DNA of 64,000 nucleotides, taken from the NCBI GenBank assembly GCA_016215645.1, contig JACRIX010000104.1, forward strand, positions 1-64,000. The letters are read 5' to 3'. Below the pieces are notes generated by a model that did not search any database, was not told the DNA's origin, and was given only the letters and a program-made list of their open reading frames with translations. The translations under genes were made by a program, and so were the position numbers. Shown in pieces: positions 8,169-16,818 of the stretch (positions within the stretch are counted from its first letter, which is position 1; every line of letters starts with the position of its first letter). Origin of the DNA: Rhodocyclales bacterium. GTDB taxonomy: Bacteria > Pseudomonadota > Gammaproteobacteria > Burkholderiales > Rhodocyclaceae.

Positions 8169-8794
8169 GCCGGTATCGACGCCCTCGCCACGGGGCGCAG
8201 CACGAAAACTTCCGGGTCGTCGCCGTGTTCCAGCAGCAGCTTGCGGACGCGCTCCTGCCAGCCGTCGCGGAATGCGGTGGCTTCTTCCGCGCTGGCCGTT
8301 CCGTCCAGGCATTTCTGCAACAAGGCCGGTGTTTGCGGCGCAAATGGAACGCCTTGCAGTTCGGCGCGGACGTCCACAGCGGCCCCCGTATCCAGGCGCG
8401 TAAAGCGGATCTCCTCGCCGATGTCGGCCAGGAAGTACATCCGCTTGCGCCGGTCGAAGCGCCCGGCAAGGCCCTTGAAACCGGTGTCGTGAGTGGCGCC
8501 GGTGATCAGCGTGACCACGCTGGCGATGACACCGGTAACACCGGACAGACGGTCGGCGCGAAAGTCGGTGCGAATCGCGCCGCGTTCGGGCAGGGTATCC
8601 GGATACAGCGCCAACAGCGCCCGCCGCGTCATGCCGTAGGCGGCGGCCACCGTCGGGCAGGAATGACCGGCCAGGCGCACCGCATCGACATAGCGATACT
8701 CGATCAGCCCGCCCTCCGTCGCGCCGAGGAATTCGGCCAGCGAATCATGCAGGACGATGCCCGGGATGGCGTCGAAGAAAGCCGGCGTCTTGAT
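8165..8794 (-). CDS. FmdE-domain protein, probable non-canonical AUC start
   Basis: Resembles proteins with the FmdE (formylmethanofuran dehydrogenase subunit E) domain: LAGHSCPTVAAAYGMTRRAL near the N-terminus, then GVTGVIASVVTLITGA. The first ATG/GTG/TTG in frame is the GTG at 8680, giving 171 residues. However, the frame upstream reads as normal protein (IKTPAFFDAIPGIVLHDSLA), continuous with the domain. Translation from an AUC codon at 8794, 8 nt after the DUF2249 stop, would give 209 residues where homologues are expected to begin. It is co-transcribed with the DUF2249 gene. Function is unknown; a Cys/His metal site is plausible. Confidence 0.7.
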   Translation of the reverse strand: MKTPAFFDAIPGIVLHDSLAEFLGATEGGLIEYRYVDAVRLAGHSCPTVAAAYGMTRRALLALYPDTLPERGAIRTDFRADRLSGVTGVIASVVTLITGATHDTGFKGLAGRFDRRKRMYFLADIGEEIRFTRLDTGAAVDVRAELQGVPFAPQTPALLQKCLDGTASAEEATAFRDGWQERVRKLLLEHGDDPEVFVLRPVARASIPA

Positions 8795-8802
8795 GGCCTG
8801 GC

Positions 8803-9054
8803 CTACTGCGTCTTGACGAAATCGATGACGATGCTGCCCGGCTCGCGCTGGCGGTAGCCCACTTCGATCGCGGCACCATAGCGCTGCGACAACTGGTCGA
8901 GCAGCGGCAGGGGGTCGTGGTCGTTCACGAAGCGCATGGTTTCGCCGGCACGCAGCGCGTCGAGTGCGCCGAAGATGGCGGCGTGGCGGAAGCGCTTGGC
9001 GATGCCGCGCGCATCGAAGGGGTAGATCGAATCGGGCGAGAGATGGAGGTGCAT
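8803..9054 (-). CDS. DUF2249 domain protein
   Basis: 83 residues. MHLHLSPDSIYPFDARGIAK starts the domain, and FVNDHDPLPLLDQLSQRYG is the usual DUF2249 core that resembles the small TusA-like fold. DUF2249 genes are often found beside denitrification and nitric-oxide-response genes (family knowledge). Here an FNR/Dnr-type box stands upstream, which agrees with anaerobic or NO control. It is followed at once by the FmdE-like gene. The biochemical role is not established. Confidence 0.85.
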   Translation of the reverse strand: MHLHLSPDSIYPFDARGIAKRFRHAAIFGALDALRAGETMRFVNDHDPLPLLDQLSQRYGAAIEVGYRQREPGSIVIDFVKTQ

Positions 9055-9087
9055 GGCGAGTTTCCTGTTTGTCGAGGGGATGTCGCC

Positions 9088-9129
9088 ACTATGCAGCCCG
9101 AGGACTGTCCAAAAATTGATGTAAATCAG
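9088..9129 (-). promoter_or_regulatory. FNR/ANR/Dnr-type box with class II promoter spacing
   Basis: TTGATGTAAATCAG at 9116-9129 matches the FNR consensus TTGAT-N4-ATCAA with one mismatch. On the minus strand a -10-like CATAGT lies at 9093-9088. Placing the start site at 9081 puts the box centre exactly at -41.5, the classic class II activator position. The promoter reads toward the DUF2249 and FmdE-like genes (start codon at 9054). The surrounding 9110-9160 stretch is AT-rich, unlike the rest of the window. Confidence 0.7.
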
Positions 9130-9188
9130 TTTAAAAACATAAACTTAAAACCATACTCCCAACCTTGGTTTTTCACGCATCGGCAGCG

Positions 9189-9740
9189 TCAGGCGTGCTT
9201 GCCCTTCTGCCAGAGCACGTCACCGCTGCCGGCGACCCTGTTGAGCCAGCGCGCGAGGACGAAGAGCAGGTCGGACAGGCGGTTCAGGTATTGGCGTGCC
9301 GCATCCGAGATGGCCTCGTCGTGCGCCAGTACCACCACGGCGCGCTCGGCGCGACGACAGACGGTGCGCGAGTGATGCGTCAGCGCGGCGGCGCGCGTAC
9401 CGCCGGGCAGGATGAATTCCTTGAGCGGTTCCATCTCGGCGTTGAATCGGTCAATCGCCATTTCCAGGCGCCCGGGCTGGCTGTCCTTGAGGAAGCTGGC
9501 GCCCGGTACGGAGAGTTCGCCGCCGAGGTCGAACAGGTCGTGCTGCACACCCGTCAGCAATTCCCGAACCTCGTCGGGCATGACTTCGCCTAGCAGGACG
9601 CCGATCGTCGCATTCAGTTCATCGACGTCGCCCAGGGCGGCGATGCGCGGCGCATCCTTGCCGACCCGCGAACCGTCGCCGAGGCCGGTGGTGCCGGCAT
9701 CACCGGTACGGGTGTAGATCCTGGAGAGGCGATGTCCCAT
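9189..9740 (-). CDS. PduO-type ATP:cob(I)alamin adenosyltransferase
   Basis: 183 residues. MGHRLSRIYTRTGDAGTTGL is the conserved ATP-binding start of the PduO/MMAB family. Later signatures are GDVDELNATIGVL, LPGG and the C-terminal YLNRLSDLLFVLARW. It converts cob(I)alamin to adenosylcobalamin, a cofactor for enzymes such as methylmalonyl-CoA mutase and B12-dependent ribonucleotide reductase. No cobalamin biosynthesis genes are adjacent, so it probably serves salvage. It is separated from the DUF2249 gene by the FNR-box region. Confidence 0.92.
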   Translation of the reverse strand: MGHRLSRIYTRTGDAGTTGLGDGSRVGKDAPRIAALGDVDELNATIGVLLGEVMPDEVRELLTGVQHDLFDLGGELSVPGASFLKDSQPGRLEMAIDRFNAEMEPLKEFILPGGTRAAALTHHSRTVCRRAERAVVVLAHDEAISDAARQYLNRLSDLLFVLARWLNRVAGSGDVLWQKGKHA

Positions 9741-9791
9741 GGCGGGTGTCCGAGTCGGAGGGAAGCCTTGGATTATTGCAGAAAGTCGCGC

Positions 9792-12410
9792 TCAGGCCAG
9801 TTGGGCAAAGGCCTTGTTCTGGTCGCGGGCTTCCGCGCCAAAGCGCACCAGCAGCACTGCGCAGGCCAGGCCGCCGATGATGCGATCCGGTGCTCCGCCG
9901 GAACCATGTTTGCGCCCCAGCACCACGAGATCGGCGCCAAGTTCGGTGGCAAGCGCCGGGATCGCCAGCTCGGGCGAGCCTGCGACCACGCGGGTGTCGC
10001 AATCCACACCATCAACCCGCATGCGCCCGGCCTTGAGTGCCAGATCTTCGGTGGCCGACGAGGTGTCCTTTTCCCCGCCAATCACGGTCACGAGCGTGAC
10101 CGGCGCACGGGTGATGCGACCAATCAAGGCGGCGAGGTCGGCCACCTGGTCGCTTTGCTCCGAGCCGTCGCAGGCGACGAGGATGCGATGCGACCACATC
10201 CTGGCCTGCCAGCCGGCCACCAGCACATGGCAATGGGCACCGGCGATGATCTGCGCGGCGATGTCGCCCACCAGGCGTTCGCGCAGGTCGCCGCGTGGCG
10301 GACGCCGGCCGATGACGAGGATGTTGGTATCCATGGACCGCGCAGCGGCCAGGATTTCCTGCACCGCCTGGCGGCCCTGGCGCAGGATCGGCTCGGTATC
10401 CACACCGGCGGTCAGCGCTGCGCGGGTTGCCACCGCCAGCCTGGCGCGCGCCGATTCTTCATCGTCTACCGTTGGTACCGTCGTCATGACGTCGAGGGTG
10501 ACGCCGAAACTTTGCGCCAGCGCGATGGCGATTTCCTGCGGCGCCTGGCTGAATTCGCTGCCGTCGGTGGCCAGCATCAGGCGCTGGCGGCGGAAGCCGT
10601 CGGGCAGCAGTTTGCCGGTGCAGGGCTTGAAAATGCGTGTCTTGCAGCGGCGGCATACATCCGGATCAAGGGTCCAATAGAGCGCGGCCGTGACGTCGGT
10701 CATGACCGGAAAAAAGGCGCCCTCGCCGATTTCGTGCGTGTAGCCGCCCTGGCGCAGGAAGTGGTAATTGGGCTGGTTGAGCCGGTAGAAGTAAAGGCCG
10801 CCGCCGAGCCGCCGCCGCCGCCGTGCCTCCTGCGCCAGCACTTCGGCACCGGCGATGTCAATGGTATTGAGGCTGTTGGCGGCGATCAGCACCGATTTCT
10901 GCAGCGGGTTCTCTTCGTCGATCTGTTGCAACGCCGATTGCACATAGCTGGCGGCGCCGAAATACACCGAGCCGTTGATGCGCACGATGCGCAGTTGCGG
11001 GCACTCCGGCCGGCCTCTGGCGCGGGTGAAGTGATAGGCCCCGGCCTCGGCGGCCGGCACCAGGGGCACGATCTCCGGCTTGGAAGAGCGATACAGGTAC
11101 ATCACCAGCGACAGGAACACGCCGATGAAAATCCCGGCTTCGAGGTTGAACAGGGTGCCGACCAGGGTTGCAGCGAGGATCGCGGATTCCGCCTTGCTGC
11201 TATGCCAGATGTGCTTGATGTGATCGACGTCGATCAGGCCCCAGGCGACAAGGAACAGGATGCCGGCCATGGCGGCATCGGGCAGGTAGGCGGCGAGCGG
11301 CGCCACCAGCAGCAGCACCAGGATCAGGAAGAGCGTGGCGAACACCGAGGCCAGCGGCGTGCGTGCCCCGGCTTCGTAATTCACGCCGCTTCGGTTGAAC
11401 GAACCAGAGGAGGCGTAGGACGAAAAGAAGGCGCCAACGATGTTCGACAGGCCCTGGCCGATGAACTCCTGGTTGGCGTCGATGCGTTGCTCCGAACGCA
11501 CGGCGATCGCACGTGAGATCGAGACCGCCTCGGTCAGCGCCAGCATGGTGATCACCAGGGCCGGGCCCAGCGCATGCTGCAGTGTGCCGAGCGAGAAATC
11601 CGGCAGCGACAGCGGTGGCAGCGTTGCCGGCAGGGCGCCGACCGTGCGTATGCCGCTGGCCTCCTGGCCGATCCAGAGGACGATCGCCTCCGCGGCGAAG
11701 CTGCCGACGACCATGGCGGCGATCATGTAGGGCAGCTTCCTGAAATGGCGCCGGGTGAGAATGCCCGATGCCAGGGTGACCAGGCTGACCGCCAACACCC
11801 AGGGATTGATGTGGGAGAACTGGATCACCAACTGGCGCAGGATTTCATAGAAGGGCGTGCCGCGCGCGATCTCGATGCCGAAGAAGTTGCGCACCTGGCT
11901 GGCCGCGATCAGGATCGCGGCACCGGTGGTGAAGCCGATCACCACGGTATGCGAAATGAAATTCACCAGCGCACCCATGCGTGCCAGGCCCAGCACCAGT
12001 TGAAACACGCCGACCAGGAAGGTCATGGTCAGCACCAGGTTGATGTACTGCGCGGAACCCGGTTCGGCCTGATGCGAGAGTGCGGCAAACACCGCGATCG
12101 ATATGGCCGTGGTCGGGCCGGATACCAGGTGCCAGCTAGACCCGAAGAGCGCGGCGACCACGGCGGGAATCATCGCCGCGTAGAGGCCGTATTGCGGTGG
12201 CAGGCCGGCAATGGTGGCAAAGGCCACACCCTGCGGCAGTACGATCAGGGCACCGGTGAGCCCGGCGAGCAGGTCGTCGCGCAGGCTGTTGCGGTTGACC
12301 AGCGGCCACCAGAGCAGGAAGGGAAACAGTTTTGCCAAAAGGCCGACAGGCGGTTTCATCTGGGCAGGCGCCGGCATGGCGACACCCGGCTGCGGGGGAA
12401 GGGATGGCAT
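9792..12410 (-). CDS. SulP anion transporter fused to STAS and two universal-stress (USP) domains
   Basis: 872 residues, far longer than a plain SulP (about 550-600). Residues 1 to about 470 are a SulP permease (AGLTGALIVLPQGVAFATIA near the start, then GQGLSNIVGAFF and SGSFNRSGVNYEAGARTPL). A STAS domain follows (VYFGAASYVQSALQQ, NSLNTIDIAGAE) and then a CRRCKTRIFKPC cysteine motif at about 580. Two tandem USP domains end the protein (LMLATDGSEFSQ at about 608 and ILVACDGSEQSD at about 738), each with the ATP-binding type glycine region (VIGRRPPRGD, VLGRKHGSGG). The substrate could be sulfate, bicarbonate or another anion. It lies next to the two-component system and on the same strand. Confidence 0.9.
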   Translation of the reverse strand: MPSLPPQPGVAMPAPAQMKPPVGLLAKLFPFLLWWPLVNRNSLRDDLLAGLTGALIVLPQGVAFATIAGLPPQYGLYAAMIPAVVAALFGSSWHLVSGPTTAISIAVFAALSHQAEPGSAQYINLVLTMTFLVGVFQLVLGLARMGALVNFISHTVVIGFTTGAAILIAASQVRNFFGIEIARGTPFYEILRQLVIQFSHINPWVLAVSLVTLASGILTRRHFRKLPYMIAAMVVGSFAAEAIVLWIGQEASGIRTVGALPATLPPLSLPDFSLGTLQHALGPALVITMLALTEAVSISRAIAVRSEQRIDANQEFIGQGLSNIVGAFFSSYASSGSFNRSGVNYEAGARTPLASVFATLFLILVLLLVAPLAAYLPDAAMAGILFLVAWGLIDVDHIKHIWHSSKAESAILAATLVGTLFNLEAGIFIGVFLSLVMYLYRSSKPEIVPLVPAAEAGAYHFTRARGRPECPQLRIVRINGSVYFGAASYVQSALQQIDEENPLQKSVLIAANSLNTIDIAGAEVLAQEARRRRRLGGGLYFYRLNQPNYHFLRQGGYTHEIGEGAFFPVMTDVTAALYWTLDPDVCRRCKTRIFKPCTGKLLPDGFRRQRLMLATDGSEFSQAPQEIAIALAQSFGVTLDVMTTVPTVDDEESARARLAVATRAALTAGVDTEPILRQGRQAVQEILAAARSMDTNILVIGRRPPRGDLRERLVGDIAAQIIAGAHCHVLVAGWQARMWSHRILVACDGSEQSDQVADLAALIGRITRAPVTLVTVIGGEKDTSSATEDLALKAGRMRVDGVDCDTRVVAGSPELAIPALATELGADLVVLGRKHGSGGAPDRIIGGLACAVLLVRFGAEARDQNKAFAQLA

Positions 12411-12497
12411 CTATATTAGCAGAGTGCGATGTACGTCCGAGGCTCGGCAGCCTTGGAAATCTGGCCGGATGCTAACGGGTACTGCGTGAAGCCAGCG

Positions 12498-13772
12498 TCA
12501 AGCGGCCCTGAAGCGGATGTCGATCCTGGTACCTGCGGGTGCGTCACTTTGCAGTGAAGCCGTCCAACCCAGCCGATCGCAAATGCGCTGGACAAGGAAC
12601 AAGCCAATGCCGGCGCCCTCGCTGTCGGTACCGCGGTAAAGGCGCTCGAAGACCCGCTGCTGCTCGGCTTCTTCGATCCCGCTACCGTTGTCGCGAACGG
12701 TAAGCGAGGTTGCCTCGAGCGTGATCGCGATGCGCCCGTTCAGGGTGTGGGCAATGGCGTTCCTTACCAGATTGGCAAGAACGATGGCGAATAGCGCCGG
12801 TGGAGCCGCGAGCGTCACCGGTGATGTCGCCGTCAGTGTCATGACGGTACCGCGCGCCGTCGCCTGGCCGCGATAGCGTTCGATGCATTGGCGGGCGATA
12901 TGCCGCGCATCGCAGGCTTCCCCGGCTGCCGGTTCGTCTTCGCGCGCCAGCAACAGCAGGGCCTCGACGAGCTGGGTCATCTCCTCGCTGGCGCGCTCGA
13001 TCCGAGCCAGGCGTTCGCGCAGTTCGGGATCGAGGCCGGGTTTGGCCGCGATCACGTCGACGGCACCGCGGATCACCGTCAGCGGGGTACGCAACTCGTG
13101 GCTGGCATCGGCGGCGAAGCTTCGCTCACGCTCGACAAACAGCCGCAGGCGCATCAGGTAGCGTTCGAAGGCCCGCGCCAGGTCATCGACTTCGTCGCCG
13201 GGGGTGCCGGCGGACGGGATGGACAACAATGGCGGCGGCTCGTCCGGGCGGGCATTGGTGACAGCGCGGGCGAGTTCGGTGACCGGGGCGATCACGCGTC
13301 CTGCCAGCCACCAGCCTCCGCTTGCAGCGAACAGGGTCATGGTCAGGGCACCGATCACCAGGTAGGCAAGGAAGCGTTGCTCGCGATGTTTCTGGCGGAC
13401 TTCGTCGAACAGGATCACATAGCGCCGGCCGTGCTCGTCGGCGACCGCGACACGGTAGGGAATGCCGTCCAGGTCGATCTCGTGCTGGCCGGGTGCGAGT
13501 TGCCGCAGCGGCGGCGGCAATTCGGTGATGGCCGCGTCGGTGGTCGTGTAGTAACCGCGCAGGCTGGCGGTCGCCGGCGGCAGGGATCCGGGATTGCGCG
13601 CATGTCGGGCCATGTAGTCCTCGAGTTCGGCGCGCAGCGTCTGGTCCATCAGCCGCTGCGAGACGTCGCGCGCCGCAAACCAGAGGCTTACGCTGAGCAG
13701 CATGCTCAGCGCCGCGCCCAGCGAGGCAAAGCCGATCGCGACACGCAGGCGCAGGCTACGCCGCGGTCCCAT
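12498..13772 (-). CDS. Sensor histidine kinase (EnvZ/QseC type)
   Basis: 424 residues. TM1 is at about 11-33, a periplasmic domain of about 100 residues follows, and TM2 is at about 135-157. Then come a HAMP linker, a HisKA domain with ADASHELRTPLTVIRG (phospho-acceptor His225) and a HATPase domain with NLVRNAIAH, DNGSGIE and GAGIGLFLV. The start at 13772 (MGPRRSLRLRVAIGF) overlaps the response-regulator gene by 17 bp and gives a sensible positively charged N-terminus before TM1. The signal is unknown; its position between two SulP genes suggests a link to anion or stress sensing. Confidence 0.92.
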   Translation of the reverse strand: MGPRRSLRLRVAIGFASLGAALSMLLSVSLWFAARDVSQRLMDQTLRAELEDYMARHARNPGSLPPATASLRGYYTTTDAAITELPPPLRQLAPGQHEIDLDGIPYRVAVADEHGRRYVILFDEVRQKHREQRFLAYLVIGALTMTLFAASGGWWLAGRVIAPVTELARAVTNARPDEPPPLLSIPSAGTPGDEVDDLARAFERYLMRLRLFVERERSFAADASHELRTPLTVIRGAVDVIAAKPGLDPELRERLARIERASEEMTQLVEALLLLAREDEPAAGEACDARHIARQCIERYRGQATARGTVMTLTATSPVTLAAPPALFAIVLANLVRNAIAHTLNGRIAITLEATSLTVRDNGSGIEEAEQQRVFERLYRGTDSEGAGIGLFLVQRICDRLGWTASLQSDAPAGTRIDIRFRAA

Positions 13773-14466
13773 CCGCCCCTTCCCCGGGCGGCGCAAGCCG
13801 CCAGCCAAGTCCGCGCGCGGTGTGCAGCATCGGCTGACCGAACGGCTTGTCGATGGTGGTGCGCAAGACGTGCAGGTGGCTGCGCAAGGCATCGGAGTCG
13901 GGCGGTGCATCGCCCCAGATGGTGCGCTCCAGCTCTTCGCGGGCCAGAACTCCTGGCGCGGCTCGCATCAGGGCTTCCAGCAGGCGTAGCGGAATTCGCG
14001 GCAGGGAAAGTTCCTGACCGCCGCGGCGCACGCTGAGGCTGCCGGTATCCAGCGTGAGGTCGCCGACACACAATACCGGTCCGATCATGCCCGGGCGGGA
14101 GCGTCGCGCCAGGGCCTGGATGCGGGCCGCCACCTCGCGCATGGCAAAGGGTTTGACCAGATAGTCGTCGGCGCCTGCCTCCAGCCCGGCGATCTTCTCG
14201 TCCAGGCTGGCGCGGGCCGTCAACATCAGGATTGGTGTTGCCTTGCCGTGTTGGCGCAGGCGACGGCAGATATCCATTCCCGAGAGATTCGGCAGCATCA
14301 GGTCGAGCAGTATCACGTCGAAATGCCCGCGCTCGGCAAGCCGCAGTCCGCTCAGGCCGTCGCCCGCGGCATCGACCAGGTGGCGCTGCGCCGCGAGGAA
14401 GTCGATCAGGTTGGCGGCGAGATCGGGGTTGTCCTCAACGACGAGGATTCGCAAAGGGGCATCCAT
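13756..14466 (-). CDS. OmpR/PhoB-family response regulator
   Basis: 236 residues. The receiver domain starts MDAPLRILVVEDNPDL with phosphorylation site Asp55 (VILLDLMLP) and the LVKPF lysine. A winged-helix output domain follows (LPRIPLRLLEALMRAAPGVL, LRSHLHVLRTTIDKPFG). The ATG at 14466 is preferred over an extension that would add 11 residues. It is cotranscribed with the kinase and divergent from the second SulP gene across 210 bp, so it may regulate that gene, the SulP-USP gene, or both (inferred). Confidence 0.93.
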   Translation of the reverse strand: MDAPLRILVVEDNPDLAANLIDFLAAQRHLVDAAGDGLSGLRLAERGHFDVILLDLMLPNLSGMDICRRLRQHGKATPILMLTARASLDEKIAGLEAGADDYLVKPFAMREVAARIQALARRSRPGMIGPVLCVGDLTLDTGSLSVRRGGQELSLPRIPLRLLEALMRAAPGVLAREELERTIWGDAPPDSDALRSHLHVLRTTIDKPFGQPMLHTARGLGWRLAPPGEGADGTAA

Positions 14467-14676
14467 GCGCCGATTATGGGGCCGCGAGACAGGCGTCAAT
14501 TTCGGTCCTGCGCGACGAGTTCATGTTGCAATGCAAGATACGTGGTCCTGATCGGACAATAAAAAGCTTGTGGGGTCACGTGAAATTGACCCTGTTAATA
14601 TCATGCGCTTCGTCAAGCGAGCGTGAAGAAATGGGGTAGACCACCGCCCCGGAGGCGCCCGCAAGAATCGCCCGAC

Positions 14677-16818
14677 ATGAGCCCGTCCCCGCTGCTGCAG
14701 CGCTTTCTGCCTTTCCTGCGTTGGTTTCCCTACAAGGGCGAAACGCTGCGCGCCGATTTTCTCGCCGGCCTGACCGTCGCCCTGGTGCTGGTGCCACAGT
14801 CCATGGCCTATGCGCAACTGGCGGGCATGCCGGCCTACTATGGGCTGTATGCCGCCTTCCTGCCGGTGGCGGTGGCGGCACTGTGGGGCTCGTCCAACCA
14901 GCTCGGCACCGGCCCGGTGGCCGTGGCTTCCCTGCTCACGGCATCGTCGCTGACGCCGCTGGCAGCGCCAGGTTCCGAGAGCTTCATCGCCCTGGCCATC
15001 CTGCTCGCCCTGCTGGTCGGGCTGATACAACTGACGCTGGGCGTATTCAAGCTCGGCGTGGTGGTGAACTTTCTCTCGCACCCGGTGATTGTCGGCTTTA
15101 CCAATGCCGCCGCCATCATCATCGCCTTGTCGCAAGTCAACAAGCTGCTGGGCGTGCCCATGGGGCGCTCGGAATCCTTCCTGGCCGACATCTGGGGTGT
15201 GGCAAATCTCTTTGGCGAAACCCACCTGCCGACCCTGGCGATGGGCCTGGCAGCGATCGCCCTGATCTGGGTGATTCGCAAGAAGGCGCCCAAGCTGCCT
15301 GGCGTGCTGATTGCCGTGGTGCTGACCACGGTGGTGTCCTGGCAGATCGGCTATGAACGCAATGCCACGGCAGCGCTTGCCCAAATTGCCGACGCCGAAG
15401 CGCAAAGCCTGCTCGGCGAGTTCATTCGCACCGAGGCGCGCATCCGCGAAATCAACGGCGAGATCATCGCCAGGAGCGGCGAAATGAAGGCGCTGCAAAA
15501 GCGCAGCGGTGAGCAGGCCCACGAAATCGCCACGCTGAACTACGAAGTCGAGTTGCTCAAGCTGCAGCTCAAGGACCGCGAGGACGAGAATCGCCGGCGC
15601 AATCGCGCCGTGCGCAGCATGGTGTTCGAGCAAGTGCCGGGGGCGGCAGGCGACGCGCCGAAATACGTTGCCGCCGGCCGCGTGCCGGCCGGGGTGCAGA
15701 CCGATGGCCGGCAATGGCACATCGCCCGCGCCGCCAGCGGCAGCCTGAAGCTTACCGGCGGCGGCGAAGTGGTCGGCAAGGTCCCCGAGGGTTTGCCGTC
15801 CATTGGCCTGCCAAAGTTTTCCTGGGATATGTTCGGCAGCCTGCTGGCGTCGGCCATCGTGATCTCGCTGGTCGGATTCATGGAGGCGATCTCGATTGCC
15901 AAGGCCATCGCCGCCAAGACCAAGCAGAAGATCGATCCCAACCAGGAACTGATCGGCCAGGGCCTTGGCAACCTGGTGGGCGCGGCAACCCAGTCTTTCC
16001 CGGTATCGGGTTCGTTCTCGCGCTCGGCGGTAAATATCAATGCCGGGGCCAGGACCGGCATGTCCTCGGTGATTACCGCGGCCTTTGTCCTGCTGACCCT
16101 GCTGTTCCTCACGCCCCTGCTTTACCACCTGCCGCAGGCCGTGTTGGCGGCAGTGATCATCATGGCCGTGATCGGCCTGGTGAATTTCGGTGCGATCAAA
16201 CACGCCTGGCAGGCCAATCGCCACGACGGCGTGGCGGCGGTGGTGACCTTCCTCGCCACCCTGGCGTTTGCGCCGCATCTTGACAAGGGCATCATCGTCG
16301 GCGCCGGGCTGGCCATCGGCCTGTATCTCTACCGCACCATGACCCCGCGCGTGGCGATCTTGGGGCGGCATCCGGATGGCACGCTGCGCGACGCGGCGGT
16401 GCATAAGCTGCCGCCCTCGAAAGTGGTCACCGCGGTGCGCTTCGACGGCCGGCTGTATTTCGCCAACGTCGCCTATTTCGAGGACGCCATCCTCGAAGCC
16501 GTCGCCGCCAATCCGGAGGCTCGGGCGCTGCTGGTGGTGGGGGAGGGCATCAACGAGATCGATGCCTCGGGCGAGGAGGTCATGCACCATGTGGTGCAGC
16601 ACCTGCGCGACGCCGGTGTCGAGGTGGCCTTCTCCGGGCTGAAGAAGCAGGTGGTCGACGTCATGCGCGCCACCGGCCTGCTCGGCTTCATTGGCGAGGG
16701 GCGGCTGTTTGCCACGGCGGACGCGGCGCTGGAAGCGATTCACGCCGAGGCGGCGGCGCGCGGCGAAGACCACGCGACGAGCCCGCTGCGTCCGGTACCG
16801 CAACAACGCTTTGCCTGA
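14677..16818 (+). CDS. SulP anion transporter with a coiled-coil/linker insertion
   Basis: 713 residues. SulP motifs: AGLTVALVLVPQSMAYAQLA (about 30-49), GTGPVAVASLLTA, FLSHPVIVGFTNAAA, GQGLGNLVGA, PVSGSFSRSAVN. A C-terminal STAS domain includes VRFDGRLYFANVAYFED and VVGEGINEIDASGEEV. Between two membrane segments, at residues about 227-368, there is a hydrophilic insertion. It starts with about 80 residues of heptad-like coiled coil (EARIREINGEIIARSGEMKA, YEVELLKLQLKDREDENRRR) and ends with a Gly-rich linker before VPEGLPSIGLPKF. The start at 14677 is chosen from the family N-terminus. Substrate unknown (sulfate or bicarbonate plausible). Confidence 0.9.
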   Translation: MSPSPLLQRFLPFLRWFPYKGETLRADFLAGLTVALVLVPQSMAYAQLAGMPAYYGLYAAFLPVAVAALWGSSNQLGTGPVAVASLLTASSLTPLAAPGSESFIALAILLALLVGLIQLTLGVFKLGVVVNFLSHPVIVGFTNAAAIIIALSQVNKLLGVPMGRSESFLADIWGVANLFGETHLPTLAMGLAAIALIWVIRKKAPKLPGVLIAVVLTTVVSWQIGYERNATAALAQIADAEAQSLLGEFIRTEARIREINGEIIARSGEMKALQKRSGEQAHEIATLNYEVELLKLQLKDREDENRRRNRAVRSMVFEQVPGAAGDAPKYVAAGRVPAGVQTDGRQWHIARAASGSLKLTGGGEVVGKVPEGLPSIGLPKFSWDMFGSLLASAIVISLVGFMEAISIAKAIAAKTKQKIDPNQELIGQGLGNLVGAATQSFPVSGSFSRSAVNINAGARTGMSSVITAAFVLLTLLFLTPLLYHLPQAVLAAVIIMAVIGLVNFGAIKHAWQANRHDGVAAVVTFLATLAFAPHLDKGIIVGAGLAIGLYLYRTMTPRVAILGRHPDGTLRDAAVHKLPPSKVVTAVRFDGRLYFANVAYFEDAILEAVAANPEARALLVVGEGINEIDASGEEVMHHVVQHLRDAGVEVAFSGLKKQVVDVMRATGLLGFIGEGRLFATADAALEAIHAEAAARGEDHATSPLRPVPQQRFA
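15355..15780 (+). other. Coiled-coil insertion inside the SulP permease domain
   Basis: This stretch codes for residues about 227-368, which break the SulP membrane domain between SWQIGYE and VVGKVPEGLP. In the neighbouring SulP-USP protein the same junction is only a short linker. The reading frame and GC character continue unbroken, so this is an in-frame domain insertion and not a frameshift. Confidence 0.8.
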
